A DNA stretch of 64,000 nucleotides from Gammaproteobacteria bacterium (GTDB lineage: Bacteria > Pseudomonadota > Gammaproteobacteria > 21-64-14), in contig JALUXX010000003.1 in the NCBI GenBank assembly GCA_027013145.1, positions 1 through 64,000 on the forward strand, in the 5' to 3' direction. Positions 1 to 10,032 of this stretch are shown piece after piece. The translations under genes were made by a program, and so were the position numbers. The notes beneath the pieces were generated by a model. That model was not told the DNA's origin. It saw only the letters and a list, made by a program, of their open reading frames with translations, and searched no databases. Every line of letters starts with the position of its first letter. Position 1 is the first letter of the stretch.

Positions 1-2
1 GG

Positions 3-413
3 CACCTGGATCCCAACGCGCTGCTTCTGTTTTTGATCATCTTCACCTGGACGCCGCCGCACTTCTGGGCGCTGGCGATCGCGCGGCGCGAGGAGTATGC
101 CAAGGTCGACGTGCCGATGCTGCCGGTGACGCACGGGGTGGCCTTCACCCGCCTGCACCTGTTCCTCTATACGCTCCTGCTCGTCGGGGTGAGCCTGCTG
201 CCGTTCGCCACGCGTATGAGCGGGTTGGTGTATCTGTTCGGGGCGCTGTGGCTGGGCGGCCTGTTCCTGTATCACGCGCTGCGTCTGATGTGGACGAAGG
301 ACGACCGTCAGGCGATGCGCACCTTCGGCTACTCCATCGTCTACCTGATGCTGCTGTTCGCCTTCCTGCTCGTCGACCACTACCTGCCGCTGCTGCGCGG
401 CTGGTGGAGCTGA
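3..413 (+). CDS. cyoE: Heme O synthase (protoheme IX farnesyltransferase), C-terminal part
   Basis: This membrane prenyltransferase converts heme B to heme O for terminal oxidases. The gene enters from the left edge, so only the last ~136 codons are present and the true start lies outside the window. The visible part opens with [10 protein letters not shown] and the family hallmark [11 protein letters not shown], followed by [14 protein letters not shown] and about four hydrophobic helices ending in [12 protein letters not shown]. That matches the C-terminal half of the UbiA-type CyoE/CtaB family. The cbb3 assembly genes ccoI and ccoS follow on the same strand, giving a respiratory-oxidase context. 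The identity is secure; whether the organism calls it cyoE or ctaB is a naming matter. Confidence 0.93.
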   Translation, partial: HLDPNALLLFLIIFTWTPPHFWALAIARREEYAKVDVPMLPVTHGVAFTRLHLFLYTLLLVGVSLLPFATRMSGLVYLFGALWLGGLFLYHALRLMWTKDDRQAMRTFGYSIVYLMLLFAFLLVDHYLPLLRGWWS

Positions 414-580
414 GGCGACCCGCGCCGCCTCCCCGCCGCGCCCTTGACGCCGGTCATGGCATGAGCGGGCGGTCCCGCATCCAATAGACGGTGTTCGCCG
501 TCCGCCGGCACCCGGGGTCCGCCCCGTCCGCCGGTGCGGCGCCGCGCCGGAACCGAACCCGTGCCCCCGTCCGTGCCGTC

Positions 581-3091
581 ATGAAGCCCGCTGCGCCGCC
601 AGCGCCCGCCCCGCGGGCCGCCCCCGACGCGCCGCCGTCCCCCGAACCGGCGGCGGCGTGTTTTCACTGCGGACTCCCCGTGCCCGCGGGGGCGCGCTAT
701 TCGGTCCGCGTGGACGGGACCGAGCGGCCGATGTGCTGCCCCGGCTGCGAGGCGGTGGCGCGCGCCATCGTCGATGCCGGCCTGACGGACTATTACCGCC
801 ACCGTACCGGGCGTCCGCGCCCCGCCGAGGTGGTGCCGCCGCAGCTTCAGGGGTTCTCCCTCTACGACCGCCCGCAACTGCAGCGCGGTTTCGTCCGCGA
901 TGCCGGCGGGCACGCGCGCGAGGCCGCCCTGATCCTCGAGGGGATCGTGTGCGCCGCCTGCGTGTGGCTGAACGAGCGCCACGTGCGGGCGCTTCCGGGC
1001 GTGCTCGACTTCCAGGTGAACTACACCACCCACCGGGCGCGGGTGGCCTGGGACGAGCGCCGCACCCGCCTGAGCGATATTCTCGCCGCGATCGCCGCGA
1101 TCGGCTACCGCGCCCACCCCTACGATGCGCGCCGCCGGGAAGAGCTGCAGCGGCGCGAGCGCGCGCGCTTCCTGCGCGAACTCGCCGTCGCCGGCCTCGG
1201 GACCATGCAGGTCATGATGATCGCCGGCGCCCTCTACCTCGGCGCCTACGACGGCATGGACCCCGCGATGCGCACCTTCCTGCGCTGGGTCAGCCTGGTG
1301 ATCGCCACCCCGGTGGTCTTCTACTCCGCGCGCACGTTCTTCCGCGGGGCGTGGCGCTCCCTGCGCCGGGCCACCCTGGGGATGGACGTGCCGGTGGCGC
1401 TGGCCGTGGGACTGGCCTATGTCGCGAGCGTCTGGCACACGGTGCTCGGGCGCGGCGAGGTCTATTTCGATTCGGTGGTGATGTTCACCTTTTTTCTCCT
1501 GACCGGCCGTTACCTGGAGATGCTCGCCCGCCACCGCGCCGCACTCGCCACGGAGTCGTTCGCGGGGCTGTTGCCGGCCGCCGCCACGCGCCTCGGCCCG
1601 CGGGGCCCGGAGGCGGTCGCGGTGGCGGACCTCGCGCCCGGAGATCGGGTCCTCGTGCGTCCCGGCGAGACGATCCCGGCCGACGGCCGCGTCGAGGACG
1701 GTACCAGCTCGGTCGACGAATCGATGCTGACCGGCGAGGGGATGCCGCGCCGCCGCGGGCCCGGGCAGGGGGTCATCGGCGGGACGCTGAACGTGGAGAA
1801 TCCGCTCACCGTGCGGATCGAGCGCGTCGGTACCGAGACCGTGCTCGCCGCCATCGGGCGCCTGCTCGACCGCGCCCAGCGCGAGAAACCGCGCGTGGCC
1901 CGGCTCGCCGACCGCGCCGCGGCATGGTTCGTCGGCGCGCTCCTGGTGCTCGCCGCCGGCGTGGCCTGGTGGTGGGGGGGGCACGCGCCGCAACAGGCCT
2001 TCGCGGTGACCCTCTCGGTCCTGGTGGTGACGTGTCCGTGCGCGCTGTCGCTGGCGACCCCCGCGGCGCTGACGGCCGCGACCGGAACCCTGGCGCGGGA
2101 GGGGCTGCTGGTGACACGCGGCCACGCACTCGAGACGCTCGCGCGGGTGGGGGCGATGGTGTTCGACAAGACCGGCACGCTGACCGAAGGCCGGTTGCGT
2201 CTGATCGGAGTGCGCCCGCTGGCCGCCGTGTCGGCGGCGCGTTGCACCGAACTGGCCGCGGCCCTGGAGCAGGGTTCGGAGCATCCGATCGCGCGCGCGT
2301 TGCGAGCCGCCGTCCGCGGGGTCTCCGCGCAGGCGCACGCCGTGCGGACCGTTGCGGGCCGGGGCGTCGAAGGGACGGTGGACGGGGTGCGTTATCGGAT
2401 CGGAAACGCCGCTTTTACCGGGACCGAACCGCAACCGGCGGACGATGCCGCGGTGCACGTCGTCCTCGCCGAGGCCGGGCGCCCGCTCGCGGTGTTCGCC
2501 TTCGCCGACCGGCTGCGACCCGACACCGTCGCCGCCCTCGCAGCCCTGCGCGCGCGCGGGATCGAGCTGTCCGTGCTCAGCGGCGACCGCGACGTGCAGG
2601 TCCGGCGGCTGGCGCGGGAGCTGGGGATCGAGCGCGCCCGCGGCGACCTGCTCCCCGCCGACAAGCTCGCGGCCCTGGAGGAATGGCGCCGCGCGGGTGT
2701 GGTGGCGGCGATGGTCGGTGACGGGGTGAACGACGCCCCGGTGCTGGCGGGGGCGCCGGTCTCGGTGGCGATGGGGGAGGGCACCGGCCTGGCGCAGGCC
2801 AACGCCGACCTGGTCCTGCTGTCCGGGCGGCTGGGCACGCTCGCCGCCGGGGTCGATCTCGCGCGTCGCACGCGCCGCGTCATCGGCGAGAACCTGGTGT
2901 GGGCGGTGCTCTACAATGCCGTGGCGGTCCCGCTCGCGGCCGCGGGCCTGGTGACCCCGTGGATGGCCGCCGCGGGGATGTCGGCCAGTTCGCTGGTGGT
3001 GGTCCTCAATGCCCTGCGCCTGCGCCGTCGCCCGCGGATCCCGCCCGCGGCACCGGGCCCGGAGGCGTCGAAGATCCCGGAGGCGGCGTGA
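581..3091 (+). CDS. ccoI: Cation-translocating P-type ATPase CcoI/FixI (copper supply to cbb3 oxidase)
   Basis: This inner-membrane P1B-type ATPase moves copper for assembly of cbb3 cytochrome oxidase. In order it has an N-terminal cysteine module typical of CcoI/FixI (CFHC at ~27-30, then CCPGC), an HMA-like domain with CAAC in GIVCAACVW (~125), membrane helices, the actuator motif LTGE, the transport motif CPC in [15 protein letters not shown], the phosphorylation site DKTGT (Asp ~529), the HP motif GSEHPIA and the hinge GDGVNDAP. I chose the ATG at 581 (836 aa); an in-frame GTG at 491 adds 30 low-complexity residues. It overlaps ccoS by four bases, so the two are co-translated. The cyoE gene upstream and ccoS downstream favour CcoI over a generic copper exporter. 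Confidence 0.92.
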   Translation: MKPAAPPAPAPRAAPDAPPSPEPAAACFHCGLPVPAGARYSVRVDGTERPMCCPGCEAVARAIVDAGLTDYYRHRTGRPRPAEVVPPQLQGFSLYDRPQLQRGFVRDAGGHAREAALILEGIVCAACVWLNERHVRALPGVLDFQVNYTTHRARVAWDERRTRLSDILAAIAAIGYRAHPYDARRREELQRRERARFLRELAVAGLGTMQVMMIAGALYLGAYDGMDPAMRTFLRWVSLVIATPVVFYSARTFFRGAWRSLRRATLGMDVPVALAVGLAYVASVWHTVLGRGEVYFDSVVMFTFFLLTGRYLEMLARHRAALATESFAGLLPAAATRLGPRGPEAVAVADLAPGDRVLVRPGETIPADGRVEDGTSSVDESMLTGEGMPRRRGPGQGVIGGTLNVENPLTVRIERVGTETVLAAIGRLLDRAQREKPRVARLADRAAAWFVGALLVLAAGVAWWWGGHAPQQAFAVTLSVLVVTCPCALSLATPAALTAATGTLAREGLLVTRGHALETLARVGAMVFDKTGTLTEGRLRLIGVRPLAAVSAARCTELAAALEQGSEHPIARALRAAVRGVSAQAHAVRTVAGRGVEGTVDGVRYRIGNAAFTGTEPQPADDAAVHVVLAEAGRPLAVFAFADRLRPDTVAALAALRARGIELSVLSGDRDVQVRRLARELGIERARGDLLPADKLAALEEWRRAGVVAAMVGDGVNDAPVLAGAPVSVAMGEGTGLAQANADLVLLSGRLGTLAAGVDLARRTRRVIGENLVWAVLYNAVAVPLAAAGLVTPWMAAAGMSASSLVVVLNALRLRRRPRIPPAAPGPEASKIPEAA

Positions 3092-3291
3092 ATATCCTCT
3101 ACATGCTGATCCCGCTCAGTCTGGTGCTGGTGGCCGCCGCCGTCTGGGCCTTCTTCTGGGCGGTGCGCAGCGGCCAGTTCGACGACCTGGAGGGGCCCGC
3201 GCACCGCATCCTCATGGACGACGACGGCCCCGACGCCGGGCGTGCGCCGCGGCGCACGCCGCCCGGGCGCAGGGACGGTCGAGAGGCTTAG
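3088..3291 (+). CDS. ccoS: Cbb3-type cytochrome oxidase assembly protein CcoS
   Basis: This is a 67-residue single-span membrane protein needed to make cbb3 oxidase active. It starts at a GTG that overlaps the ccoI stop (GTGA). The helix [20 protein letters not shown] is followed by the highly conserved [20 protein letters not shown] and an acidic MDDD, then a short Arg/Pro tail. Its size and the [15 protein letters not shown] signature are diagnostic for CcoS. An earlier in-frame start would place the N-terminus inside ccoI and is not needed. Confidence 0.93.
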   Translation: MNILYMLIPLSLVLVAAAVWAFFWAVRSGQFDDLEGPAHRILMDDDGPDAGRAPRRTPPGRRDGREA

Positions 3292-3312
3292 CGGGCGGTT
3301 GAAAGACGACCT

Positions 3313-3348
3313 GCAGGGGCGGGGGGCGTCGACGCCCCCCGCCCCTGC
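3313..3348. terminator. 36-bp perfect palindrome between convergent ccoS and rpoH
   Basis: The two 18-base halves, 3313-3330 and 3331-3348, are exact reverse complements, built around GCAGGGGCGGGGGGC and its complement. It sits 21 bp after the ccoS stop and 19 bp after the rpoH stop, which converge here. RNA from either strand could form a long GC stem. There is no T-tract on either side, so it is not a textbook intrinsic terminator; it could be a bidirectional terminator, an mRNA 3'-end stabiliser or a protein-binding palindrome. Confidence 0.55.
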
Positions 3349-3367
3349 GGCAACCCATCGGGTCGGA

Positions 3368-4237
<870 letters not shown>

Positions 4238-4279
4238 GGATGTTTCCCCCATAGGATTCGCGGATCCCTGCCCAAACCA

Positions 4280-4309
4280 AGTTTAGCACTCTCATACCCT
4301 GAGTGCTAA
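4280..4309 (-). promoter_or_regulatory. Candidate rpoH promoter overlapping CIRCE
   Basis: Read on the minus strand, TTAGCA (4 of 6 to the -35 consensus) and TAAACT (4 of 6 to the -10 consensus) are separated by 18 bp. Both lie within or at the edge of the CIRCE palindrome. A start about 7 bp further on would leave a leader of roughly 35 nt before the ATG at 4237. An operator covering -35 to -10 is the expected layout for HrcA repression, but the hexamers are weak. Confidence 0.4.
4283..4309 (-). promoter_or_regulatory. CIRCE operator (HrcA binding site) upstream of rpoH
   Basis: The sequence is TTAGCACTC, a 9-base spacer, then GAGTGCTAA: an exact match to the CIRCE consensus with the canonical N9 spacing. 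It lies 46 bp upstream of the rpoH start chosen here and after the end of ftsX. CIRCE is the operator of the heat-shock repressor HrcA. The site is seen directly; repression of rpoH by HrcA is inferred, and hrcA itself is not in the window. Confidence 0.93.
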
Positions 4310-4387
4310 GGGATTGGAGGGCGATCGTCCGCGGAAGTTCCGCACCCGCAGGGGGCCCATTCCTTTAGTTTAACGATCAGTCGCTTG

Positions 4388-5422
4388 CTAGCGCGGTTCG
4401 ATCTGGGCCAGGTGCCGCCCCACCGCCAGCCAGGAGCCGAGGAGGCCGAGTGCGGCGCCGCCGCCGATCAGGGCGAGCGAGGCCGCGGGCCCGAGCGCGG
4501 CGAGCGCGAAATCGCTGTGGTAGAGCAGGGAGAGCCGCCGGACCGGTCCCTGCAGCAGCCACAGGGCGACCTCGATCAGCAGCCAGGCGATTCCGCCCCC
4601 CGCGAGCCCGTACCAGATCCCGCCGTAGAGGAAGGGCCTGCGAATGAAGGCGTCGGTGCCGCCCACCAGTTTGGTGACCTCGATCTGCTCGCGGCGGTTC
4701 TGGATGTCCAGGCGGATGGTGTTGCCGACCACGAGCAGGACCGCCAGCGCGAGGAGGGCGGCGACGATCCCCACGCCGCGCTGCGCCAGGGCCATGATCG
4801 CGTAGAGCCGGCGCACCCAGGCGAGGTCGAGCTGCGCCATCGCGACCTCGGGCAGGGCCCGCAGCCGCTTGAGCAGGGCCTGAACCGCCTGCGGGTCCGC
4901 GCCGCGCAATGCCGGGCGCACGACGAGCACCGGCGGCAGCGGATTCGACTGCAGGGCGTCGAGCGCCGCGCCGAACCCGGAGGCGGCGCGGAACTCGCGC
5001 AGGCCCTGCGCCGGGCTGATGTAGCGCACCGCGCGCACGCCGGGCATCGCGCCCACGCGCGCGGCGAGCGCGCGCGCCCCGGCGTCGTCGACCGTGTCCT
5101 TGAGATAGAGCGAGATCCGCGCGCTGCCCTGCCAGCCGCCGCTGAGGCGCTCGGCGTTGTGCAGCAGCACGTAGAGACCGGCGGGCAGGGCCAGCGCGAT
5201 GCCGATCACCAGGGCGGTCATCAGGCTGGTCAGGGGGGTGCGCGAGAGCGTGCCCAGGGTGCCGATGAAGACCTGCGCGTGGCGCTGGAGGTAGACCAGC
5301 GGGCGGCGTGCGCCGCCCCCGCGCCCGCCCGTGCGCCGTGCGCCGCGGGGGCGCCGGCGCGGCGCGGCCTCCGCGGGCGCGCGCGCCGGGCGCGGGGAGG
5401 CCTGAGGCGGGCGGCGTCTCAC
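4388..5422 (-). CDS. ftsX: Cell-division ABC transporter-like permease FtsX
   Basis: FtsX is the membrane partner of the ATPase FtsE at the septum, where the complex controls peptidoglycan hydrolase activation. The 344-residue protein has an Arg/Pro/Ala-rich cytoplasmic N-terminus (~1-40), a first helix TALVIGIALALPAGLYVLL, a periplasmic domain (~80-200) starting RISLYLKD, and three C-terminal helices with VGNTIRLDIQNRREQIEVTK between them, a family signature. It starts at a GTG overlapping the ftsE stop (GTGA), so it is translationally coupled. The N-terminal basic tail is longer than in E. coli, so a later start cannot be excluded. Confidence 0.93.
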   Translation of the reverse strand: MRRRPPQASPRPARAPAEAAPRRRPRGARRTGGRGGGARRPLVYLQRHAQVFIGTLGTLSRTPLTSLMTALVIGIALALPAGLYVLLHNAERLSGGWQGSARISLYLKDTVDDAGARALAARVGAMPGVRAVRYISPAQGLREFRAASGFGAALDALQSNPLPPVLVVRPALRGADPQAVQALLKRLRALPEVAMAQLDLAWVRRLYAIMALAQRGVGIVAALLALAVLLVVGNTIRLDIQNRREQIEVTKLVGGTDAFIRRPFLYGGIWYGLAGGGIAWLLIEVALWLLQGPVRRLSLLYHSDFALAALGPAASLALIGGGAALGLLGSWLAVGRHLAQIEPR

Positions 5423-6087
5423 GCCGCCGCCTCCGCGGTGTCCAGGCGCCCGGCGCTCAGGCGCAGGACGCGACGGCCCAGCGCGCGGACGAGTTCCAGG
5501 TCGTGGCTGGCGATGAGCACGGTGACGCCGACGCGGTTGAATTCGGCGAACAACTCCATGATCTCGCGCGAGAGGTCCGGATCGAGGTTGCCGGTGGGTT
5601 CGTCGGCGAGCAGCAGCGCCGGCTTGTGCACCACGGCGCGGGCGATCCCCACGCGCTGCTGCTCCCCGCCCGAGAGCGTGATCGGCAGCATGCGCTCGCG
5701 CTCGAGCAGCCCCACCTTGTCCAGCGCCGCGCGCACGCGCCGCGCGATCTCCGCGTGCGGATGCCCTTCGATCACCAGCGGCAGGGCGACGTTGTCGAAC
5801 ACCGTGCGGTCGTGGAGCAGGCGGAAGTCCTGAAAGATGATCCCCATGCGCCGGCGCACGTAGGGGATGCGGGAGCGGCGCACGCGCCCGAGGTTCTCGC
5901 CGTCGAGCACGACCTGTCCGCGCGTGGGCCGTTCGAGCAGGGCGATCAGGCGCAACAGCGTGCTCTTGCCCGCGCCCGAGTGGCCGGTGAGGAAGGCCAT
6001 CTCGCCGCGCGCCAGTTCGAAGCTCACGTCGCGGAGCGCCTCGTGGCCGCCGGGGTAGCGTTTGCTGACGTTGTCGAAACGGATCAT
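5419..6087 (-). CDS. ftsE: Cell-division ATP-binding protein FtsE
   Basis: FtsE is the cytoplasmic ATPase of the FtsEX division complex. I chose the ATG at 6087, giving MIRFDNVSKRYPGG and 222 residues, the normal family length; upstream codons are low-complexity. It shows Walker A GHSGAGKST, the Q-loop region IFQDFRLL, the ABC signature LSGGEQQRVGIARA, Walker B LLLADEPTGNLD and the H-loop IASHDLEL. It is second in the ftsY-ftsE-ftsX order, 61 bp after ftsY and overlapping ftsX. Confidence 0.96.
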   Translation of the reverse strand: MIRFDNVSKRYPGGHEALRDVSFELARGEMAFLTGHSGAGKSTLLRLIALLERPTRGQVVLDGENLGRVRRSRIPYVRRRMGIIFQDFRLLHDRTVFDNVALPLVIEGHPHAEIARRVRAALDKVGLLERERMLPITLSGGEQQRVGIARAVVHKPALLLADEPTGNLDPDLSREIMELFAEFNRVGVTVLIASHDLELVRALGRRVLRLSAGRLDTAEAAA

Positions 6088-6148
6088 CGTTCGGATGCGC
6101 GGGCGGTACGTCGCGGACCGGCGTTGCGGCCCGCCGCGGGCGCGGCGT

Positions 6149-7192
6149 TCATGCGGGCGTTTCGGCCCCGGCGGTGTCCGTTTCGGGCTCGCCGTCCAGC
6201 AGGGCGTCGACGAACTCCGCGGCCGCGAACGGGCGCAGGTCCTCGGCCGCCTCGCCCACACCGATGAAGCGGATCGGGACGCCCAGGCGCTTGGCGATGG
6301 CGAAGACGATCCCGCCCTTCGCGGTGCCGTCGAGCTTGGTCAGGGCGAGGCCGGTGAGGCCGACCGCCTCGTGGAACTGCAGCGCCTGGGTCAGCGCGTT
6401 CTGCCCGGTCCCGGCGTCGACCACCAGCAGCACCTCCTGCGGGACCTGCGGGCCGAGCTTCGCCAGCACCCGCTTGATCTTCCTGAGTTCGTCCATCAGG
6501 TTCGACTGCGTGTGCAGGCGGCCGGCGGTATCGACGATGAGCACGTCGGCGCCGCGCGCGCGCGCCGCCTCGAGGGCGTCGTAGGCGACGGAGGCGGCAT
6601 CGGCCCCGGTGTGCTGGGCGATGACCGGTACGCCGTTGCGCTCGCCCCACGCCTGGATCTGCTCGACGGCCGCGGCGCGGAAGGTGTCCCCGGCGGCGAG
6701 CATCACGCTCAGCCCCTGGTCGCGAAAGCGCCGCGCGAGTTTGCCGATGGTGGTCGTCTTGCCGGCACCGTTGACCCCGACCATGAGGATCACGAAGGGG
6801 CGCGTTTCGCGGGCGATCTGCAACGGCGCCTGGACCGGCTCGAGGATCGCGAGCATGTCCTCGCGCAGCGCCGCGAACAGCGCCTCGGCGTCGGCGAGCT
6901 GCCGGCGTGCGACGCGCCGCGTGAGATCGGCGATGATCTGGGTGGTGGCCTCGACGCCGACGTCGGCGGTGAGCAGGCGGGTCTCCAGCTCCTCGAGCAG
7001 TTCGTCGTCGATCGCCCGGCGCCCGCGGACCAGACCCGCGAGCCCGTCGGTGATCCGCCCGCGCGTCTTCGCCAGGCGCCGGCGCAGGCGGCCGAACAGG
7101 CCTCCGCCTGCGGCGGTCGCGGGCGCGGTCGCCTCGTCGCCCGGCGTCTGCGGTGTTTCGGCGCGGGCCTTGTCCTTGCGGAAACCGAACAT
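6149..7192 (-). CDS. ftsY: Signal recognition particle receptor FtsY
   Basis: FtsY is the SRP receptor GTPase that delivers ribosome-nascent chain complexes to the Sec translocon. The 347-residue protein begins MFGFRKDKARAE with a short acidic/linker A domain, then the NG domain: helical N part with LLEELETRLLTADVG, P-loop GVNGAGKTTTIGKLA, DTFRAAAVEQ, DTAGRLHT, TKLDGTAKGG and the closing GVGEAAEDLRPF. The A domain is shorter than in E. coli (497 aa). It heads the ftsY-ftsE-ftsX run on the minus strand and diverges from the M16 peptidase gene at 7309. Confidence 0.97.
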   Translation of the reverse strand: MFGFRKDKARAETPQTPGDEATAPATAAGGGLFGRLRRRLAKTRGRITDGLAGLVRGRRAIDDELLEELETRLLTADVGVEATTQIIADLTRRVARRQLADAEALFAALREDMLAILEPVQAPLQIARETRPFVILMVGVNGAGKTTTIGKLARRFRDQGLSVMLAAGDTFRAAAVEQIQAWGERNGVPVIAQHTGADAASVAYDALEAARARGADVLIVDTAGRLHTQSNLMDELRKIKRVLAKLGPQVPQEVLLVVDAGTGQNALTQALQFHEAVGLTGLALTKLDGTAKGGIVFAIAKRLGVPIRFIGVGEAAEDLRPFAAAEFVDALLDGEPETDTAGAETPA

Positions 7193-7308
7193 GGGGAGTG
7201 CGACGCGTGGCGGGCCTGGGAACCGTCCGGGATCGAGGGTATCCTACCACCCTCACACAGTCGATGATAAGCGCCGCGGCGGTCGCCGACGGCGCGGGGC
7301 GGGCGCGT

Positions 7309-8676
7309 ATGCCGCATTGGGGACTGGGGCTCCTGTTGTTCGTGTTCGCACCGGCGCTCGCGGCCGGTCCGCTGCACGAATACCGTCTGGACAACGGGCT
7401 GCGCCTGTTCGTCAAGGAGGACCATCGGGCCCCGGTGGTCGTCAGCCAGGTCTGGTACCGCGTCGGTTCGGGGGACGAGCACGGCGGTATCACCGGGATC
7501 TCCCACGCCCTCGAGCACATGATGTTCCAGGGGACCGCCCGGCACCCGGCGGGGGAGTTCTCGCGCATCGTCGCCGCCAACGGCGGGCGCGAGAACGCCT
7601 TCACCGGCCGCGATTACACCGCCTACTATCAACAGCTCGCGAAGGACCGCCTGGCGGTGAGCTTCGAGCTCGAATCCGACCGCATGCACAACCTGGCGCT
7701 GCGGGCGGCCGATTTCCGCAAGGAGATCCGGGTGGTCATGGAGGAGCGGCGGCTGCGCACGGACGACGACCCGCAGGCGCTCACTTACGAGCGGTTCAAC
7801 GCCGCCGCCTTCGTCAGCAGCCCCTACCACCACCCGGTCATCGGCTGGATGGACGATCTGCGCAACCTGCGCGTGGCGGACCTGCGCGCGTGGTACCGCC
7901 GCTGGTACACCCCCGGCAACGCCGCGCTGGTGGTGGTCGGCGACGTCGACCCGAAGGCGGTCTACGCGCTCGCCAAACGCCACTTCGGCCCGGTCCCCGC
8001 CGTGCCCCCGGTGCACCCGAAGCCGCGGCGCGAGCTGTCCCCGCGCGGGCCGCGTCGCATCACGGTGCGCGCGCCGGCCGAGCTGCCCTATCTGCTGATG
8101 GGCTATCAGGTCCCGGTGCTGCGCACGGCGCACGATCCGGGCGAGGCCTATGCCCTGGAGGTCCTCGCCGGCATCCTCGACGGCGGCGCCGGCGCGCGCC
8201 TGGCGAGCCGGCTGGTGCGCGGCGACCAGGTCGCCGCCTCCGCCTCGGCCGGCTACGATCTCTACGCCCGCCGCACCGATCAGTTCCTGCTGGCGGCCAC
8301 GCCCGCGCGCGGTCACGGCGTCCGGGAACTCGAGCGCGCGCTGCGCGCCGAGGTACGGCGCCTGCGCGATCAGCCGGTCAGCGCGGCGGAGCTCGATCGC
8401 GTGAAGGCCCAGGTCGTCGCGCAGCGGGTGTACCGGCAGGACTCGGTCTTCTATCAGGCGATGGAGATCGGCCGGGTCGTCACCGCCGGCCTCGATCCGA
8501 AGGTGCTCGACGCGTACGTGGCACGGGTGCGCGCGGTGACGCCTGCACGCATCCAGGCGGTCGCGCGTCGCTACCTGATCCCCGCGCGCCTCACCGTCGC
8601 GGTGCTCGATCCGTTGCCGGTGCGCGGGCGCCGGCCGCCGGCTGCGCCGTTCCACGGCGGCGGGGTGCTGCGGTGA
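7309..8676 (+). CDS. Secreted M16-family zinc peptidase (catalytic subunit)
   Basis: This is a pitrilysin-family (M16B) metallopeptidase. From the ATG at 7309 there is a signal peptide, MPHWGLGLLLFVFAPALAAG, so it probably acts in the periplasm. The inverted zinc motif HxxEH is intact in HALEHMMFQGT, and the downstream zinc-ligand Glu region ELESDRMHNL fits. An N-terminal M16 domain (~20-200) is followed by the M16_C domain. Length is 455 aa; an in-frame ATG at 7264 would bury the signal peptide behind 15 residues. The gene overlaps the next M16 gene by four bases. Paired M16 genes between ftsY and rsmD are usual in gammaproteobacteria. Confidence 0.92.
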   Translation: MPHWGLGLLLFVFAPALAAGPLHEYRLDNGLRLFVKEDHRAPVVVSQVWYRVGSGDEHGGITGISHALEHMMFQGTARHPAGEFSRIVAANGGRENAFTGRDYTAYYQQLAKDRLAVSFELESDRMHNLALRAADFRKEIRVVMEERRLRTDDDPQALTYERFNAAAFVSSPYHHPVIGWMDDLRNLRVADLRAWYRRWYTPGNAALVVVGDVDPKAVYALAKRHFGPVPAVPPVHPKPRRELSPRGPRRITVRAPAELPYLLMGYQVPVLRTAHDPGEAYALEVLAGILDGGAGARLASRLVRGDQVAASASAGYDLYARRTDQFLLAATPARGHGVRELERALRAEVRRLRDQPVSAAELDRVKAQVVAQRVYRQDSVFYQAMEIGRVVTAGLDPKVLDAYVARVRAVTPARIQAVARRYLIPARLTVAVLDPLPVRGRRPPAAPFHGGGVLR

Positions 8677-9995
8677 GCCGGCGCGCGGCGGCGCTGACGG
8701 CGCTGGCGATGCTGTTGGCGCCGGTGGCGGCGCCGGCGCTGCCCGCGATCCAGACCTGGACCCTGGCGAACGGGGCGCGCGTCTACTTCGTGCCGGCCCG
8801 CGACCTGCCGATGGTGGACGTGCGCGTCGTGTTCGATGCCGGCAGTGCGCGCGACGGCGCGCACGCCGGGCTGGCGCGGCTCACCAATACGCTGCTCGCC
8901 GACGGCGCCGGGGATCTCGACGCCGATCAGGTCGCCACGCGGTTCGATGCGCTCGGGGTGCGGTTCGGCAGCGGGGCGCTGCGCGACATGGCCTGGGTGT
9001 CGCTGCGCAGCCTCTCGGAGAAGGAAACGCTGGACGCCGCGGCGGCGCTGGTGGCGCGCGTACTCACGGCGCCGCGCCTCGCGCCGGCGGACTTCCGCCG
9101 CGAGCGCGCGCGCATGCGCGTGGCCCGCAAGGCCGCCGAACAGTCCCTCGGCGAGGTCGCGGAGCGCGCATTCTACCGCGCCCTGTACGGTTCCCACCCC
9201 TACGCCCATCCGCCCGGCGGCACCGCGCGCAGCCTGGCCGCGATCACGCGCGCCGAGGTGCTGCGCTTCCATCGCCGCTACTACGCCGGGCGCAACGCGG
9301 TGGTGGCGATCGTCGGCGACCTCGACCGCGACGGCGCGCGGGCGCTGGCGCGGCGCGTGGCCGGTGCCCTGCCCGCCGGCGCGCCGGCCCCGCCGCTGCC
9401 GGCGGTACCGGCGCCGGCGGCGCGCACGGTGGAGATCCGGCGAACCTCCACGCAGACGCATGTGCGCATCGGCACGGTCGGCATGCGCCGCGGCGATCCC
9501 GACTACTTCGCGCTCTACGTGGGCAATCACGTCCTCGGCGGCGGCGGGCTGGTCTCGCGGCTCTCGCAGGAGATCCGCGAGCGGCGGGGATTGAGCTACA
9601 GCGTCTACAGCTATTTCGTGCCGATGCACCGGCGCGGCCCGTTCGTGATGGGGCTGCAGACCCGCAACGGACAGGCGCGCGAGGCGGTCTCGCTGCTGCG
9701 CGCCGGGTTGCGCCGGTTCGTCGCCGATGGGCCCACGGAGGCGGAACTGGCCGCCGCCAAGGAGAACATCATCGGGGGGTTTCCGCTGCGCATCGACAGC
9801 AACGCCGACATCGTCGAGTATCTGGCGATGATCGGTTTCTACCGCCTGCCCCTGGACTACCTGCAGACCTTCCCGCAACGCGTGCGCGCGGTCACGCGCG
9901 CCGCCGTGCGGGACGCCTTCCGCCGGCGCGTCGATCCGCAGCGACTGGTGACCGTGGTCGTCGGCGGCGGGGCCGGGGAGGGCCGATCGCGGTAG
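8673..9995 (+). CDS. Secreted M16-family peptidase-like protein (non-catalytic partner)
   Basis: This 440-residue protein is the second member of the M16 pair and starts at a GTG overlapping the upstream stop (GTGA). It has a signal peptide (ALTALAMLLAPVAAPAL) and the M16 fold: TWTLANGARVYFVPARDLPM, FDAGSARDG and the M16_C block ending at IIGGFPLRIDSNADIVEYL. Where the partner has HxxEH, it reads HAGLARLTNT, so the zinc ligands are missing. As in mitochondrial processing peptidase and other M16B pairs, it probably dimerises with the catalytic subunit and contributes to substrate binding. The heterodimer is inferred. Confidence 0.9.
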   Translation: MSRRAAALTALAMLLAPVAAPALPAIQTWTLANGARVYFVPARDLPMVDVRVVFDAGSARDGAHAGLARLTNTLLADGAGDLDADQVATRFDALGVRFGSGALRDMAWVSLRSLSEKETLDAAAALVARVLTAPRLAPADFRRERARMRVARKAAEQSLGEVAERAFYRALYGSHPYAHPPGGTARSLAAITRAEVLRFHRRYYAGRNAVVAIVGDLDRDGARALARRVAGALPAGAPAPPLPAVPAPAARTVEIRRTSTQTHVRIGTVGMRRGDPDYFALYVGNHVLGGGGLVSRLSQEIRERRGLSYSVYSYFVPMHRRGPFVMGLQTRNGQAREAVSLLRAGLRRFVADGPTEAELAAAKENIIGGFPLRIDSNADIVEYLAMIGFYRLPLDYLQTFPQRVRAVTRAAVRDAFRRRVDPQRLVTVVVGGGAGEGRSR

Positions 9996-10032
9996 CGGCG
10001 CCTGCGAGCCGCCCCGCCGGGCCCGATAAGCC

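Noticed and set aside
380-2458. A 692-codon minus-strand frame opposite ccoI
   Set aside because: It is compositionally a shadow of ccoI, with no signal, domain or start site.
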